Shown here in pieces: positions 23,736 to 34,424 of a DNA stretch of 64,000 nt. The notes beneath the pieces are model-generated. The model made no database searches. It saw only the letters and a list, made by a program, of their open reading frames with translations, and was not told the origin of the DNA. A program made the translations under genes and the position numbers. Position 1 is the stretch's first letter, and each line of letters begins with the position of its first letter. Source of the stretch: Septoria linicola (Eukaryota; Ascomycota; Dothideomycetes; Mycosphaerellales; Mycosphaerellaceae); the NCBI GenBank assembly GCA_024114885.1, contig CP099419.1:3348001-3412000 (forward strand), written 5' to 3'.

Positions 23736-26686
23736 TCATCCGCTACTCTCAACCTCGCATCCCTGGGCAAAGAATATTCGCGCAGTCCTTGTCCTGCTTT
23801 CGTTCGTAATCGCATAATTGTTGCCTGGCGTGTGGGTCAGCAGATGTACACGGAAAGATGAGTCTCGATGATCATCGTAAGCAAAATGTGATATGGAGCA
23901 AGACCCGGCGCGTGCGAACGGTGACCAAAGAGTGATGAACTGATGGAGACACAAGTGCTGGTTGGCTCGGATCGCGCTGCAACGTTGCACGAAAGGGACT
24001 GGACCCGCTGTCCGCTGTCCACTCTTTGCTGGCGGAAAACCGACAGATCCACCTAGCGCCCAGTCGAGGGCAACAGCAAGCATGATGGCGTTCGATGAGG
24101 TTGAACATCACCAAGGGTCAGCCTAGCAACGCTTGCTATGGTCGATGATCCTGGACTGAGTATGCATCATTCGGATATGTCGACAGGCAACCGACAGTTG
24201 CGTCGCACTGCATCACATCTCTGCGGAAGTGTGGGCCCGTTCTGCTGCACTCGATGCGGTTCGCGCCGACGCCAGCGCGCTGCTGTGTGATGTCGGACAG
24301 CAGCTCGTGCAGTGCTACTGCACGACTGAGCGTTATTCTGACAGCGCTCGTTGCACATACACCGCCATGGCAGCCCGCGCGACTCACAAAGACGGTGACA
24401 ATGGATTGCTGCATGTCCGAGAGCAATAGCATTGTGCTTGCGGTGAGCTGACCGCCATTCAATAGATAGAAACCCCAGCATTCTTCGAGCATGGAAGAGC
24501 CACGGGCATTGATTGCTGGATCATTGAGCATCCGAGGCGAGACCGAAGGCAAGGCCAGACATCGTCCCGAAAAGCCTGGGTCTTGCATCCGGAGATTTTC
24601 TTGGAGAGAGAGATGAAGAGAAAAGGGGAGCAAGCTTACCTCGAGGAACCACCCAACAGCCTCCCTTGCTGAGTGCGAACTGATTGACCTCCATTCCCGT
24701 AGCGCCAACCTCGACCATGACTTTGCCTTCGTGCACAAAAAACACCATCTGCATCTTGCGGCTGTTCTTGGCACGCTTGAAGCCCTCCGGTGGAAGCTCT
24801 ACTACTCCTGCACCGAAGAATGGTATGGTCATGATCTTGGCGTATTTGAAGTCTGAGCCAGCGACGTCTCGTGTGACGATTGACGACGCGGCAAATGCCA
24901 GGTCTGTGAGTCTAGTCAGCGCAATTGTCTCGGAACTGGAAGAACACTCTTCTATTTCACCTTCCTGTATGGGATCTTCTGGATCTCCCTGCTTTGTTTC
25001 CGCGTTCCAGTTGGCCACATTTCCAGTGATGACACCAGCCTGTTCCTCCCACTCATCAGGCATAGTCGACTCTGTCTCACTCTCTTCCTCAATGTCACGC
25101 AGCCGACTGCCGTTCTTACGCGTCTTCTTTCGCTTCTTGGTCCGGGCTTTTGACTGCTCGACGTGCTCCGCGCGAATTATGCCCTCAATCTCGCCATTTC
25201 TCCATATCCGGCCCTCGTTCTCCCAGAATTTCAAAGGCTGTATCAGATTTCTCCCAGAACGAGACGTATGCTCGTGCGCATCTGCAGCAGGAGTATGCGC
25301 GCGCAGATTGACGTTGCTAACGGGTCCCATGCTTGTTCCTCTCCCTTTAACTGGCGAGCCGCTGGCATTGACCGGACTGCCACCTCGCGGAATTGTGCGA
25401 TTTGCATCAGCTTCACGCAACGCAGTGGCCTTGCCCTTCTTTGCCTTGCCCTTGCCCTTTCCTCTGCCTTTCTTCGCAGGCTCTGTGTCGGCTCCTGGTT
25501 CTGGTTCTGGTTGTGAGTCCAGCTGTGAGTCCAGAAGGGGTTGATGGCCATCGTCCTCATCGTCAAACGCTACATAGTCATCCTCAACGGGAATGTTCGA
25601 TGGTCCAGCCTCTACCTCATCGTCAGGACGCACGCTGATATTGGAAGTCCGCTTCTTTTTGGCCGGTCTCGATGAAGGATCTTCCTCGATTCGGCTGTTC
25701 GCAAGACTCGTCCTTGCTCGTTTCGTGCCAGAAGAGGGAGCCGCGACCGGAGACAGCTGTGCTTGGCTAGTGTTTGATTGATCCGATTTTCGAGGACGAC
25801 CACGCTTCCGTTTCGAAGAAGCGTCGCCTTCCGCGACACTGACAGTACTTTGATCGTTTTCTTCAGCTTCCGGAACATCGTTGTCGTCTATCATAAGTGG
25901 CTGATCATCATTTTCGATCGACTGCTCGATACTATCGTCTTCGTCTTCGTCGAGACCATTGACCTCATTGAATGCTGCTGCTTGGCCTGCATCGTCTTCG
26001 TCGTCCTCGTAGTCATATGGATCCGGCCTGCCAGGTCCTGTGGATCTGCGAAGCTTGTGCTTCGGCTTGAAAGGACTTTGCGAATCCACGACATGAATAC
26101 TCTTGCGATTTCGATTCACAGTCTCAAACTGAAGCTTGCGATTTACAGCGGGCTCGCTTAGCCCTCGCGGAGAGCTGGCTGGCTCCTCTGTTATCGCAGG
26201 GCGCGATTGTGGCCGGACTGAGCTCATTCGCTTAGGAGAACCTCCAATACTCGTCCGTTTCATAGGCGATTGACGCGCTGGCGGTAATCGTGGTGTTTTG
26301 CGGTTTCCCAGAGTCGTGGTCACGTCGGGCGCAGAACCTGGTGGCGCGCGTCGGGTAAGCAAATCTTCCTCGTCTTCTTCGCTCTTGATATACGCACTCT
26401 CCTGCACGTCCATGCCGTCGCTCGTAAGCGTTGCGCCGCCATTCTGCTCTGGCGAGGTGGGCGAAGAGAAGATGCCCGACACCGGCTCGAGTCCATGTTC
26501 ATCTCGTATGCCCGTGTCCTGTAATGTAATGCCGGTTTTTCTACAGTTTATATGTCAGCAATGCGCCCTTTTCACAGCACATTCTCGCTGCCATGGCGCA
26601 TACCGTCCGACCTTGCCCACATCAAAGTATTGTTGACCCGTCTTCTTACGCCTTCCCGGTGTCGTATTCTTTGTCGAGGGCGCCAT
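23736..26686 (-). CDS. mif2: CENP-C/Mif2 inner-kinetochore protein
   Basis: CENP-C homologue (690 aa), which binds CENP-A nucleosomes and recruits the outer kinetochore. Exons on the - strand: 26686-26604, 26540-24640, 23824-23736; the lengths sum to a whole number of codons. The short first exon and splice (CG/A) restore the fungal N-terminal block GRKTGITLQDTGIRDEHG. A KRKRGRPRK AT-hook is near residue 275. The CENP-C signature SGRNLIQPLKFW is at about 456-467. A C-terminal cupin dimerisation domain follows at about 593-690 (KIMTIPFFGAGVVELPP ... VVPR / GNNYAITN ... RIFFAQGCEVE). The middle is acidic and disordered. The second intron (24639-23825, 815 nt) is very long for a fungus, but joins the cupin exactly (G/GC). 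Adjacent to the retrotransposon block. Confidence 0.92.
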
Positions 26687-26947
26687 CCCGCGAGGCGACT
26701 GTTTCTCTTTTCCTTGCGCCAGCTTATCCAACTCCAATCTGCCAATGCGCCGAATATGTAAAGGCAAAGTGCGTCGTGAGGGCGGCGTGGAACGCGTCGT
26801 GGTAGTCTCGCGCAAACGTAAACAACGTTCCCGTCTTCCCGCAGCGCAGTGGAGTCTTGGCATGCCCGACGTCACTCGATCAACAACCACGCCAAACCCT
26901 GTTGTACTGCTGGTTGTACTCACAATACTTTTTGAGCACTCCCTGGA

Positions 26948-27844
26948 ATGACTACGATCGATCACTTTGATATGTCGAGCTTCACTGGCAGAGAACTGCT
27001 GCTGAGAGGCCCACATCTCGCTCAATTCCTCTACTCCCTGTATGGCGGCGCGCTTTCATGCGTAGCCATCACCAATCTCAGGAAATATGAAGCCACAAGC
27101 AAGAAGCTCGCGGAATGGTCAAAGGAAGCAGAGACGCAGCTATGGAAGACACGGACGACGCAGGCTTCTGGAGCTCTCGCAGTATGCTCTTCCAATGTTC
27201 ATCCAAGGTTGATGATTTCTGATTGACTTTTGTCCAGATCCTGGCATCGTTCATTGGAGCCTTCAGCCTAGCATTCTTCCCAAACACGCTACCCAAACTG
27301 ATGCGCATGACTACCTCTCCCGTCTTGGTTGTGTTGATTCTGTTCACTCGAGGTCATATCAAGAATTACTGGGCACCCAAGGATGGCAAGAATATCACTC
27401 GCATTCCTCTACCGAAGATGGAAGACTATAATGAGGCCGAGCGAAAGACGGAGACCTTGCTACAAGTGCTCGAGTATCTGGAGTATAGCTGGGTGATCAC
27501 GAGTTTCATCAATGGCATGGTGGGGTATTAGTAACACGCAGCATGGAAAATGGTCGCATAGATGGGATCTGTGTGACTTGACGTTGCGCTACGCGGAGCA
27601 TCAGGTTAGGCATCAGCAATGGCTGACTGAAAAGCTCCGATCGATATTTGGCTATGCAGATTATGAGACAGCAAACATGACACAATCACCACTACAGTTC
27701 TACAATATATTCTGCAAACCTGGCGTTCTCCAGCATTGCATTTACCTGCTTCGTGCATCTATCGTCAAGCAGACGCCGATTTTGGTCGATCCTCTCAAAT
27801 TTCCAAGCAAAATCCTAGACCAGCTCTGGACATACTTTCAATAA
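26948..27844 (+). CDS. Unrecognised three-exon membrane protein
   Basis: Proposed exons 26948-27181, 27238-27492 and 27542-27844 give 263 aa. Exon 2 begins after TTGTCCAG, and its first half is hydrophobic (ILASFIGAFSLAFFPNTLP, SPVLVVLILF), suggesting one or two membrane segments; the N-terminus has FLYSLYGGALSCVAI. The second intron (49 nt, gtgatc..acgcag) is my inference: without it translation stops at 27531 (175 aa), but with it a 100-codon open frame continues (KWSHRWDLCDLTLRYAEHQ ... LDQLWTYFQ). I do not recognise the family. It is divergently transcribed from MIF2 with about 260 bp between starts. Confidence 0.55.
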
Positions 27845-29185
27845 CTGCACATGTTACACATTGTTGGAGCACGATCCCGAAGATCTGATAGCAGCATCTT
27901 GAAGTGCCTTGCGTCATCGCTGTCACCGCCGGTGCAAAAGTTCGGACGTGAATGGCCAACTCGAGGAAATCTCACCAACAACACAACTACACATCACAAC
28001 AGCAAGAGAATGGTTATTTAAGCACACTCTCCGTCGGGATATCGAGATTGCTAAGGTCTCTAATGTCATCATCGTTGTTGTGCAACGGTCTGGGCTTGGC
28101 GAGTCCAAAAGGCCAAATTTCGACTCTCACGCATACAACACCACAACCACACGGACGAACGATACAAAAGCAAAAGAAAAACAGGCGCGTATGAAGCTCT
28201 CCATCTGGGAATCGAACCCAGGTCTCGATACCATCTTGAGGTTGCCGCCTTAGCGGCTTCCGAGAGGTGGTATCTCCGCGCGATACTACACACTGAATTG
28301 CATCTGGAGTGATCAAGGCTCGCCGCCAGGCGGAAAGAAAAGCTCCACGCAGTGGTCCTCGAAGAGCCGCCGGAGGCATTCCTTCTTCCTTTCTCCTTGC
28401 TAATTGTCGTCGTCATCGTCGTCGTTGCTGTCGTCTATACTATCGTCAGCTTCTTCTATCCTGGAAGTCTCCTTCCTTCCCATCCGCTCGAACTCTAGAC
28501 ATATTCAGCCTCCTGCCGTAACAGTACAGCTTGTCCAAGAAGGGCAGCATGAAGCCAAAGTCGAGTGGTATACTTGGCATTCTATACAACACTTTCCAAT
28601 CAGTGTATACATGTGCAACTAACATACACGCATATCGGCATGTCTCAAACTAGCGACGGAAATGTCAAGGTCAGTATTACAAAAAGCAAGCTGCACTGGC
28701 AGCACCAAGATACGTCTCCTGCGCATCTCCCGCGATGATAGTCACAGGTATTCATCGACTATGGACAATGTGACAATGGCGTGGTGTGTGGTATATCAGC
28801 GCGGGTAGTTGCCGGCTGGGAGGGCAGGTGGAGCCCGGCGAATTCTTGGCAAGCGACTCGGGCAGGAGCAACCTCCGACACGCAAGCACACAACAACATC
28901 AACCTTTCTTACGACTGCAAAGATGCGACTAAACGACTACCGCGCATATTACGCCTATGAATGACCGGCGTCGCAGCAAGTGAAGCTCAAAACACACTCT
29001 ACGCGACCGAGATGATTTGCGCCAACCAGCAAATGATGGCTTCTGGCAGCGCAGCGCAAGTCGGATACCATCTCTGAGCTTGAGCGAAGCTGATACCGGG
29101 GCGTTGCAAGGGTTTGACTGCCCACTCTCCAAGGAGATGCGTCGGGGTGATCAAAATCTTGACAAATCTCGGACGCGGACGAGCA
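27845..29185. other. Intergenic stretch with a tRNA-related repeat and a GTC microsatellite
   Basis: No convincing gene. It contains the tRNA-related module at 28196-28280, and a CGT/GTC-rich simple repeat at about 28404-28450. Small frames on both strands (for example 28955-29302 -) have no supporting features. Confidence 0.5.
28196..28280 (-). repeat. tRNA-related module, uninterrupted copy
   Basis: On the - strand it reads a good T-arm (CTGGG TTCGATT CCCAG), which is also a pol III B box (GGTTCGATTCC), followed within about 30 nt by a T5 run (28181-28177), a typical pol III terminator. Upstream, GATACCA and TGGTATC (28274-28227) are a perfect inverted pair that does not fit a normal D or anticodon arm, and no matching acceptor is found. 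I read it as a tRNA pseudogene or SINE-like head rather than a working tRNA. It shares 31 bp with 38309-38392 once an insertion there is removed. Confidence 0.5.
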
Positions 29186-30417
29186 ATGATTGCCACGGTC
29201 GGTGCACAGCTCAAGCGAACGTCGAAGCGGAAGGTGAAAGCTGGCGAACATGATGGCGCCGAAACTGAGGCCATATACTATCTCTGAATTGGTGAGCGTC
29301 AACGTCTGTCCATACGATTTCGTGGAATCCGTTCAGGGAGTGATGCTCAAATGCTTCCTAGAATATGGCCTGCTAGAGGATGCTTCCGAGAAGCCGGCGC
29401 CATTGCCGGAGAAAGAAAGGCAGGAAAGCTGACGATCAGGACCGGCTGCCTGCGCGTTGCAAAGACCAGCGCACAGCGATACTTCCTCTTTACAGGCCAG
29501 ACGAAGAGAGACGATGGCGTGGAGAGGATGGGAGGGATGAGGGCGTGGAGGCGTGAGGAAGATGTGAGGCTAGTTGGCTTGCTGCAGGCTAGGAAGGTGT
29601 GACGAAGGCTTGCTTACGGCGCGGATCGAGAAGAACTTCTGATCTTGACCCACCACCAGAAGATGCCGAGATGAAACAGCGACAATTGGCGACGATGGTG
29701 CATGCGCACATCTCCCTCTTCCCAAATAGAACGCAAGACGAACAAGACCAAGATACTGAGATGCAAAACGAACAAGATCAATAAACTGGAACTCAGCCGA
29801 CAACATCTGGTATGCAGACCAAGTTCCCGACTTCGCATTGGCGACAATGGCGACACTCAACATCGTCAACAATATACCTGAGCTGCAAATGGGTCTGGAG
29901 TTCAGAGACTTCCGGATCTTCACTCATGGTTGCGATATTCAGCAGCGAGATGAGAGCCGACTTTGCTTCTGCGGAAGACACTTCTGCGGAAGGCACTCTC
30001 GGAGGATCACCCGCTTGCCAGCAGTCTGCACGCACAAGAGCAGATCAGCAAAGCCGACAAGTAGGCGGCTGCTGAAGAAGTGCCAGTCACCGGAATATCG
30101 AAAAAGGCAGACAAAGAAGCGAAGAAGGAGGCCCATACTTAGCGGTCTCGGACAATGAGCGCCAGTCGTGGACGGCTGCGAATACCTTCATTGCGAGCAT
30201 CCACGACTTCTATGCATGCGATGACGACCTTCCTCCGGTCAATCTACGGATCCAGAATAAAAGCGGAAAGATCAACACGAAGGCTGCGACTGTTAGAGTT
30301 CAGGCTACCCAGACACCGAAGAAGGCAGAGGAGGAAGCAGAGGAGGAAGCAGAGGAGGAAGCAGAGGAAGTAGAGGAAGCAGAGGAAGCAGAGGAAGTAG
30401 AGGAAGTAGGAGAATAG
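29186..30417 (+). pseudogene. Decayed gene with poly-Glu tail, family unknown
   Basis: A run of protein-like segments changes frame at least three times and carries in-frame stops. In order: MIATVGAQLKRTSKRKVKAG (29186), TGA at 29286, LTIRTGCLRVAKTSAQRYFL (near 29430), EMKQRQLATMVHAHISLFP (near 29670), frame change near 29781, NIWYADQVPDFALATMATL (near 29800), LEFRDFRIFTHGCDIQQRDE (near 29900), then KADK-TAG-AAAEEVPVTGIS (near 30050), frame change, PYLAVSDNERQSWTAANTF (near 30130), and AEEEAEEE up to TAG at 30415-30417. No introns I tried restore one frame. Either a frameshifted pseudogene or, less likely, a gene with small unusual introns. Not recognised. Confidence 0.5.
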
Positions 30418-30475
30418 AGGAAGTAGAGGAGGCGGAGAGGGCGGAGAGTGAAGCAAAGGAGGCAGGGAGGGAGTG
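30315..30475. repeat. Purine-rich GAGGAAGCA microsatellite
   Basis: Repeats of GAGGAAGCA/GAGGAAGTA with almost no pyrimidine on the + strand. The first part encodes the Glu/Ala tail of the decayed gene. Confidence 0.85.
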
Positions 30476-30994
30476 AAGAGCACAACCCATGGCTGTCATG
30501 CATGAGAAACGTTTCCGCTAACGGCGAAAGTGCATGTCCCCGCAAGGAACGCAAATTTGTCATTGAGACGAGCAGGGTAAGGCTGATCAAATTAGATCGA
30601 GGGTATCCACGCCATTTGGTCACAGTAGAAGGACTGCTGAGGAGACCCCGGCAAGCGCGGTAGGCGAGGCGGCGAATCGCATAGTCGGATTGCATTGAAG
30701 TGGAAAGAGCCAGCTGCAGGTCTCGTGTCAATGCAGCACCGAACGTGACGATAGTGCAGTCTTGAATCAGTTGGAAGACGGACTCTGAGAGTGCGATGAG
30801 CTGTACCGAGATGAAGACCAAACCAAGCAGGTGACCAGATCATGATCTTGCATCGGGAACAGAGCACTATTAGCACAAGGACAAGGTCGGGATGAAAGGT
30901 TGAAAGGTTAAAAGATTTCGGATACCGCAACGCCAGGTGTCAATTCAAACAAGCCGAAACTTCTAGTACTACATGCTTTTGCTAGTCACCTCAC
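30476..30994. other. Intergenic, nothing recognised
   Basis: About 500 bp downstream of the recombinase gene, probably its 3' flank. Small frames here have no domain or splice support. Confidence 0.4.
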
Positions 30995-33900
30995 TTACTT
31001 CGCACCACCAGTGCCTCTCTCAAGGTCTTCCTGCAAGTATCGTGGAAGACGATTCTGTCCTGGTCCTGTGCTGCTCGCTGACCCAGTCACGAGCACGCCC
31101 TTGAAACGATTCGGGACTACGCCGACCTGGACCTCGTCTGACGACACTCGAAGGCTGGCGTCGTGACGATTGGGGATCTTGGAGTCGCCATGAGAACCCA
31201 ACACCATTCTGCCTCGGGTAGGGTGCGGCTCGGGTTCGACAAGCTCTCTCTGTGGAGACAAGTCCAAGCCCATCTCCTTGAGATGCTTCGCACCGGCTTG
31301 CTTCAGCTTCAACTGCGCAGAGAAGTAATGTTAGTCAATGTTGCATCAAGTCATAGTCTGGAATGAGGCGCCACAAACCTTTGAAGCGTCGCTAGGTCCA
31401 CTTGCTTTTGCCATGCTGGCGAGGAAAGCTTCGTCGTACCATCCAGCCTCGGCCTTGTACCTGTCGTGCAGGCGAACTTCCTCCTCGGAAGGCTCAATCT
31501 CGTTGTTGATTGAGACCTCTCCTGCGTCGCTCTCGGAGATGTGCGCGATCAACGCTGGCATCTTGTTAGCCTGGAAAGGCGGGTTGATGTCAGCCTCGCT
31601 GTAGTACACACAAGTGTACTAGTACCCGTCACGGGTGCGCTCCTGTTGCCGCTTCCAAACATTGAAAGCCAAGTGGAATCCACCCTCCATGTGATTGTCG
31701 AGGTGGTGTTTGGAAGCATACCGCTTGTCCTGCAATGTCGCGTCAGTGTCGTTCTGTAGCAAGGAATTTGCCTGCGGAACTTACCCGCAGCTCGTTAGAC
31801 GCCGTGTCATCCTCTTGGCACAGAGGACATATGGGATCCTTGGCCGCCCACCACTTGAACTCGTTCAAAGAGTTCTGCAACCACATTTCTATTGCCGTAG
31901 CCGCCAGATCCGCATAAGTGGCCTCCATCACTATGCCGCCCAAGGCAACCTCGGCCTCCAACTGAGAGTCAACTGGACACTGGATGGCGTTGCTAGCGAC
32001 GCCAATTTCACTGCTCGCGATACCGACCTCCAGATCATCCTCTGCCGGCTCGCGATCAACCTCGGCGCCCTGCTTCTCAGGGTCATCGCTGCCGAAGCCT
32101 TGCCATTCCTCGTCCCCATCATACTCGGCTCCGGCGTCTCCTATTTCCTCAACATTTCCTCCTGGTGGCACAAACAAGCTCGTGTCATCAGTCTCCATCG
32201 CATCTTCTTCGTCCTCGCCAGCTTGCTCATCCACATTCTCACCCGCATCCTCCGACAATGCTTGAGCTGCGCGAGACGAAACTTCTTGCGCAAAGACTGA
32301 TGCCGACTTTGCGAGTGCCAGACGTTGTTGAAAGTCGCGAAGTGTCATCCTGCCCTTCTGCCACTCGGCCTCCTTCTCAAGCAACATTTTCTGTGCCACA
32401 GCCTTCACGCGCTTTCTGTAGTTCTTGAAGTCTTTGGATTTGGGATCGGTTGGCGCGTGCGGGTCCTGGAGAACAAGAGCTCGGATAAGCTCATCGAGCG
32501 CCTGGCCTCGGGACCTCAGCAAAGCCTCATCCTTGAGACTAGTGACAGAAAGAGCTTGCCAGCTGGCTTGGCTGACCAAGTTGCCGGCCTTCTCAACGCC
32601 ATTGTTGGTGAGAAGATTCGCAGCATTGAGAATGGCATTGAGGCGAAGATAGTATTTCTCGAGGGTGTTGCTGTTGGGAGAGTGTCCCAGGACCAGACGA
32701 GTCATCTCGAGACCGATGAGCGGAACAAGGTCAGTGGCAGCTCGGCGACGGATGCTGTACCAGGTGACAGCGTGAGTAAAGCCAGCTCGCCAACCACGGG
32801 TGCGCAGATACTCAGTCAACGCGCCACTTGTCAAGGGTCGTGATTTATCTAAGCCCAAGCCGCGGTTGTTGCCAGCGAAGAACACAACATCATCGAGGTG
32901 TTCCTCCTTCACCCGAAACTCGCGCAACTCGGTGTCGAAAAGCTCCTGGAGGGTGTCGATGCCCTCGAGAATACCTCTACGTACGGCGATCACAAGCATC
33001 CTGTGAGCAGCAGAGAACTCAAGAGAATCTGTGAAGGGCAGATGTTAGCACGGCACCCTCTGTACCATGTTGTGAAGTGGACGTACCAGCTGCCGGCGAG
33101 GGGAACTGGAGTTCAACCGGCTCAGTGCTGACATCAGCATCGTCTGCCAGCAAGGGGTCATTGACCAGCTTGATGTTGATGCGTGGGAGATGCAGGCTCA
33201 TGTCGAATTGACCCTTGCTCGACTGCGTGAACGAGAAGTTGTTCCAAGTCAGAGGCTTGGCTCTGGATCGTGCTGATGGAACTGATGGGCACAGAGAGCC
33301 AGGACGGAGAGCAGACGCTCTGCCGATGCACCACAGAGCGACGTGCTGCTCAGAAAGCTCGATGCTCCTTCTGATTGTCAGTGTTGGTCCTTTACATTAA
33401 TGCCTCTCGTATGTGGGGAGTAGCTCGCGAGCTACCTGGACCCGCCACAAATGGCGTGGAGCATGCCCAGATTCGGAGATTGTGTTCACTCACCTGTTGT
33501 TCATGGCCTCGTTATCCATCAACATCCTCAAGTCTTCTGCACCCAAGTGTGACTTTTTAGCGCGGGCTCGTAGGTTGCCGTACGTCTTGACAGCGAAGCG
33601 CATGACCTGGACAAGGTCGTTGAAGAGCTTTCGACCTAGTAGGTCGGCCTCCTGTTGCCGGAACCAAAAGCGTGCCCAGTACAGCATCGAATTGCGATAT
33701 GCGCTCAGCGTTAACGGCATGATAGTCTTTGCCGCTCTGGACTTGGGTACTGCTCGCTTGTACGCCCAGACCAAAAATCTATTTAAATCGTGGAGTCAGC
33801 TATCATGGTCCTAGGTTCATGCTCCGATTGCTTGATATGCTATTATCTCGGCCGGCCTAATGGCGAGTGGCGCGGTGTGTATTGGGATGAAGAGAGGTAT

Positions 33901-34424
33901 TTGACGCCTGAGTGTCATGTCTCTCGCTAATAACAAAGGATTATTCGAGCCGACGCACGATGTAGTAGCGTGGATGTTATCGAAAGGCCGAAGCCATGCA
34001 CGAGGTATCGACTTACAGTTACATTCTCTTGGTCATCTGTGCCACATTATCAGGCGTGAAAAGGTGCTTCGTAGCTGCATCCTCGTCGGAGATGTCCTCT
34101 GGATTGCCCTTGAGAATGTACTGGCAGACAAACCGCTTGTACAGCTGAAAGTGATGGTCCTGACGAGAGACGGTGGCTGGTGCATGCCAGCGGAATTTCT
34201 ATTGTGTGAGCAGTCAACACGCCTGCACGTCGCAGCTATCGGATGCCGGATAGAACTGTTGATCAGGAGTGTGTTGTACGCACCTTGGACTTCTCAAGAT
34301 CGTCTGCGAGTCCCTCAAGCTCCTCGTTCACCAGCTGGTAGTACGCATCAGGATCCTCTTCAGCACCTTGCTGCACTCTGTCGAGGCGCTCGCTCAAGCT
34401 CTGTCGAGGTGCAAATCTCGACAT
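30995..34424 (-). CDS. DUF3435 tyrosine recombinase with zinc-finger tail, one in-frame TAG
   Basis: Seven exons: 34424-34284, 34198-34023, 33778-33494, 33370-33087, 33028-31785, 31729-31379, 31312-30995. Lengths keep frame throughout, giving 932 codons with a single TAG at codon 747 (31621-31619). The protein looks like the DUF3435 family, which includes Starship captain recombinases. An N-terminal helical core-binding part (residues about 50-200) is followed by ALRPGSL (Arg about 223), YSIRRRAATDL (Arg about 389, in the place of HxxR) and LGHSPNSNTLEKYYL (His 411, Tyr 421/422), matching the R...HxxR...H...Y catalytic plan. Behind these come an acidic linker and a CPLC...HHLDNHM finger, then a degenerate second finger. 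The TAG falls between the fingers, so the catalytic half would still be made. It could be a captain, a Crypton-type or a domesticated copy. Confidence 0.72.

Noticed and set aside
24136..24774. 212-codon frame on the - strand
   Set aside because: Runs out of MIF2 coding sequence into its 815-nt intron in a different frame; no splice support.
24684..25544. 286-codon open frame on the + strand
   Set aside because: Exactly antisense to the CENP-C signature region of MIF2, with low-complexity Ser/Leu translation; a shadow.
28196..28280. Functional tRNA-Leu(CAA)
   Set aside because: CTCAAGA could be an anticodon loop, but the flanking stem does not pair and no acceptor stem matches; only the T-arm is good.
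31695..32300. 201-codon frame on the + strand
   Set aside because: Shadow of the acidic linker of the DUF3435 gene.
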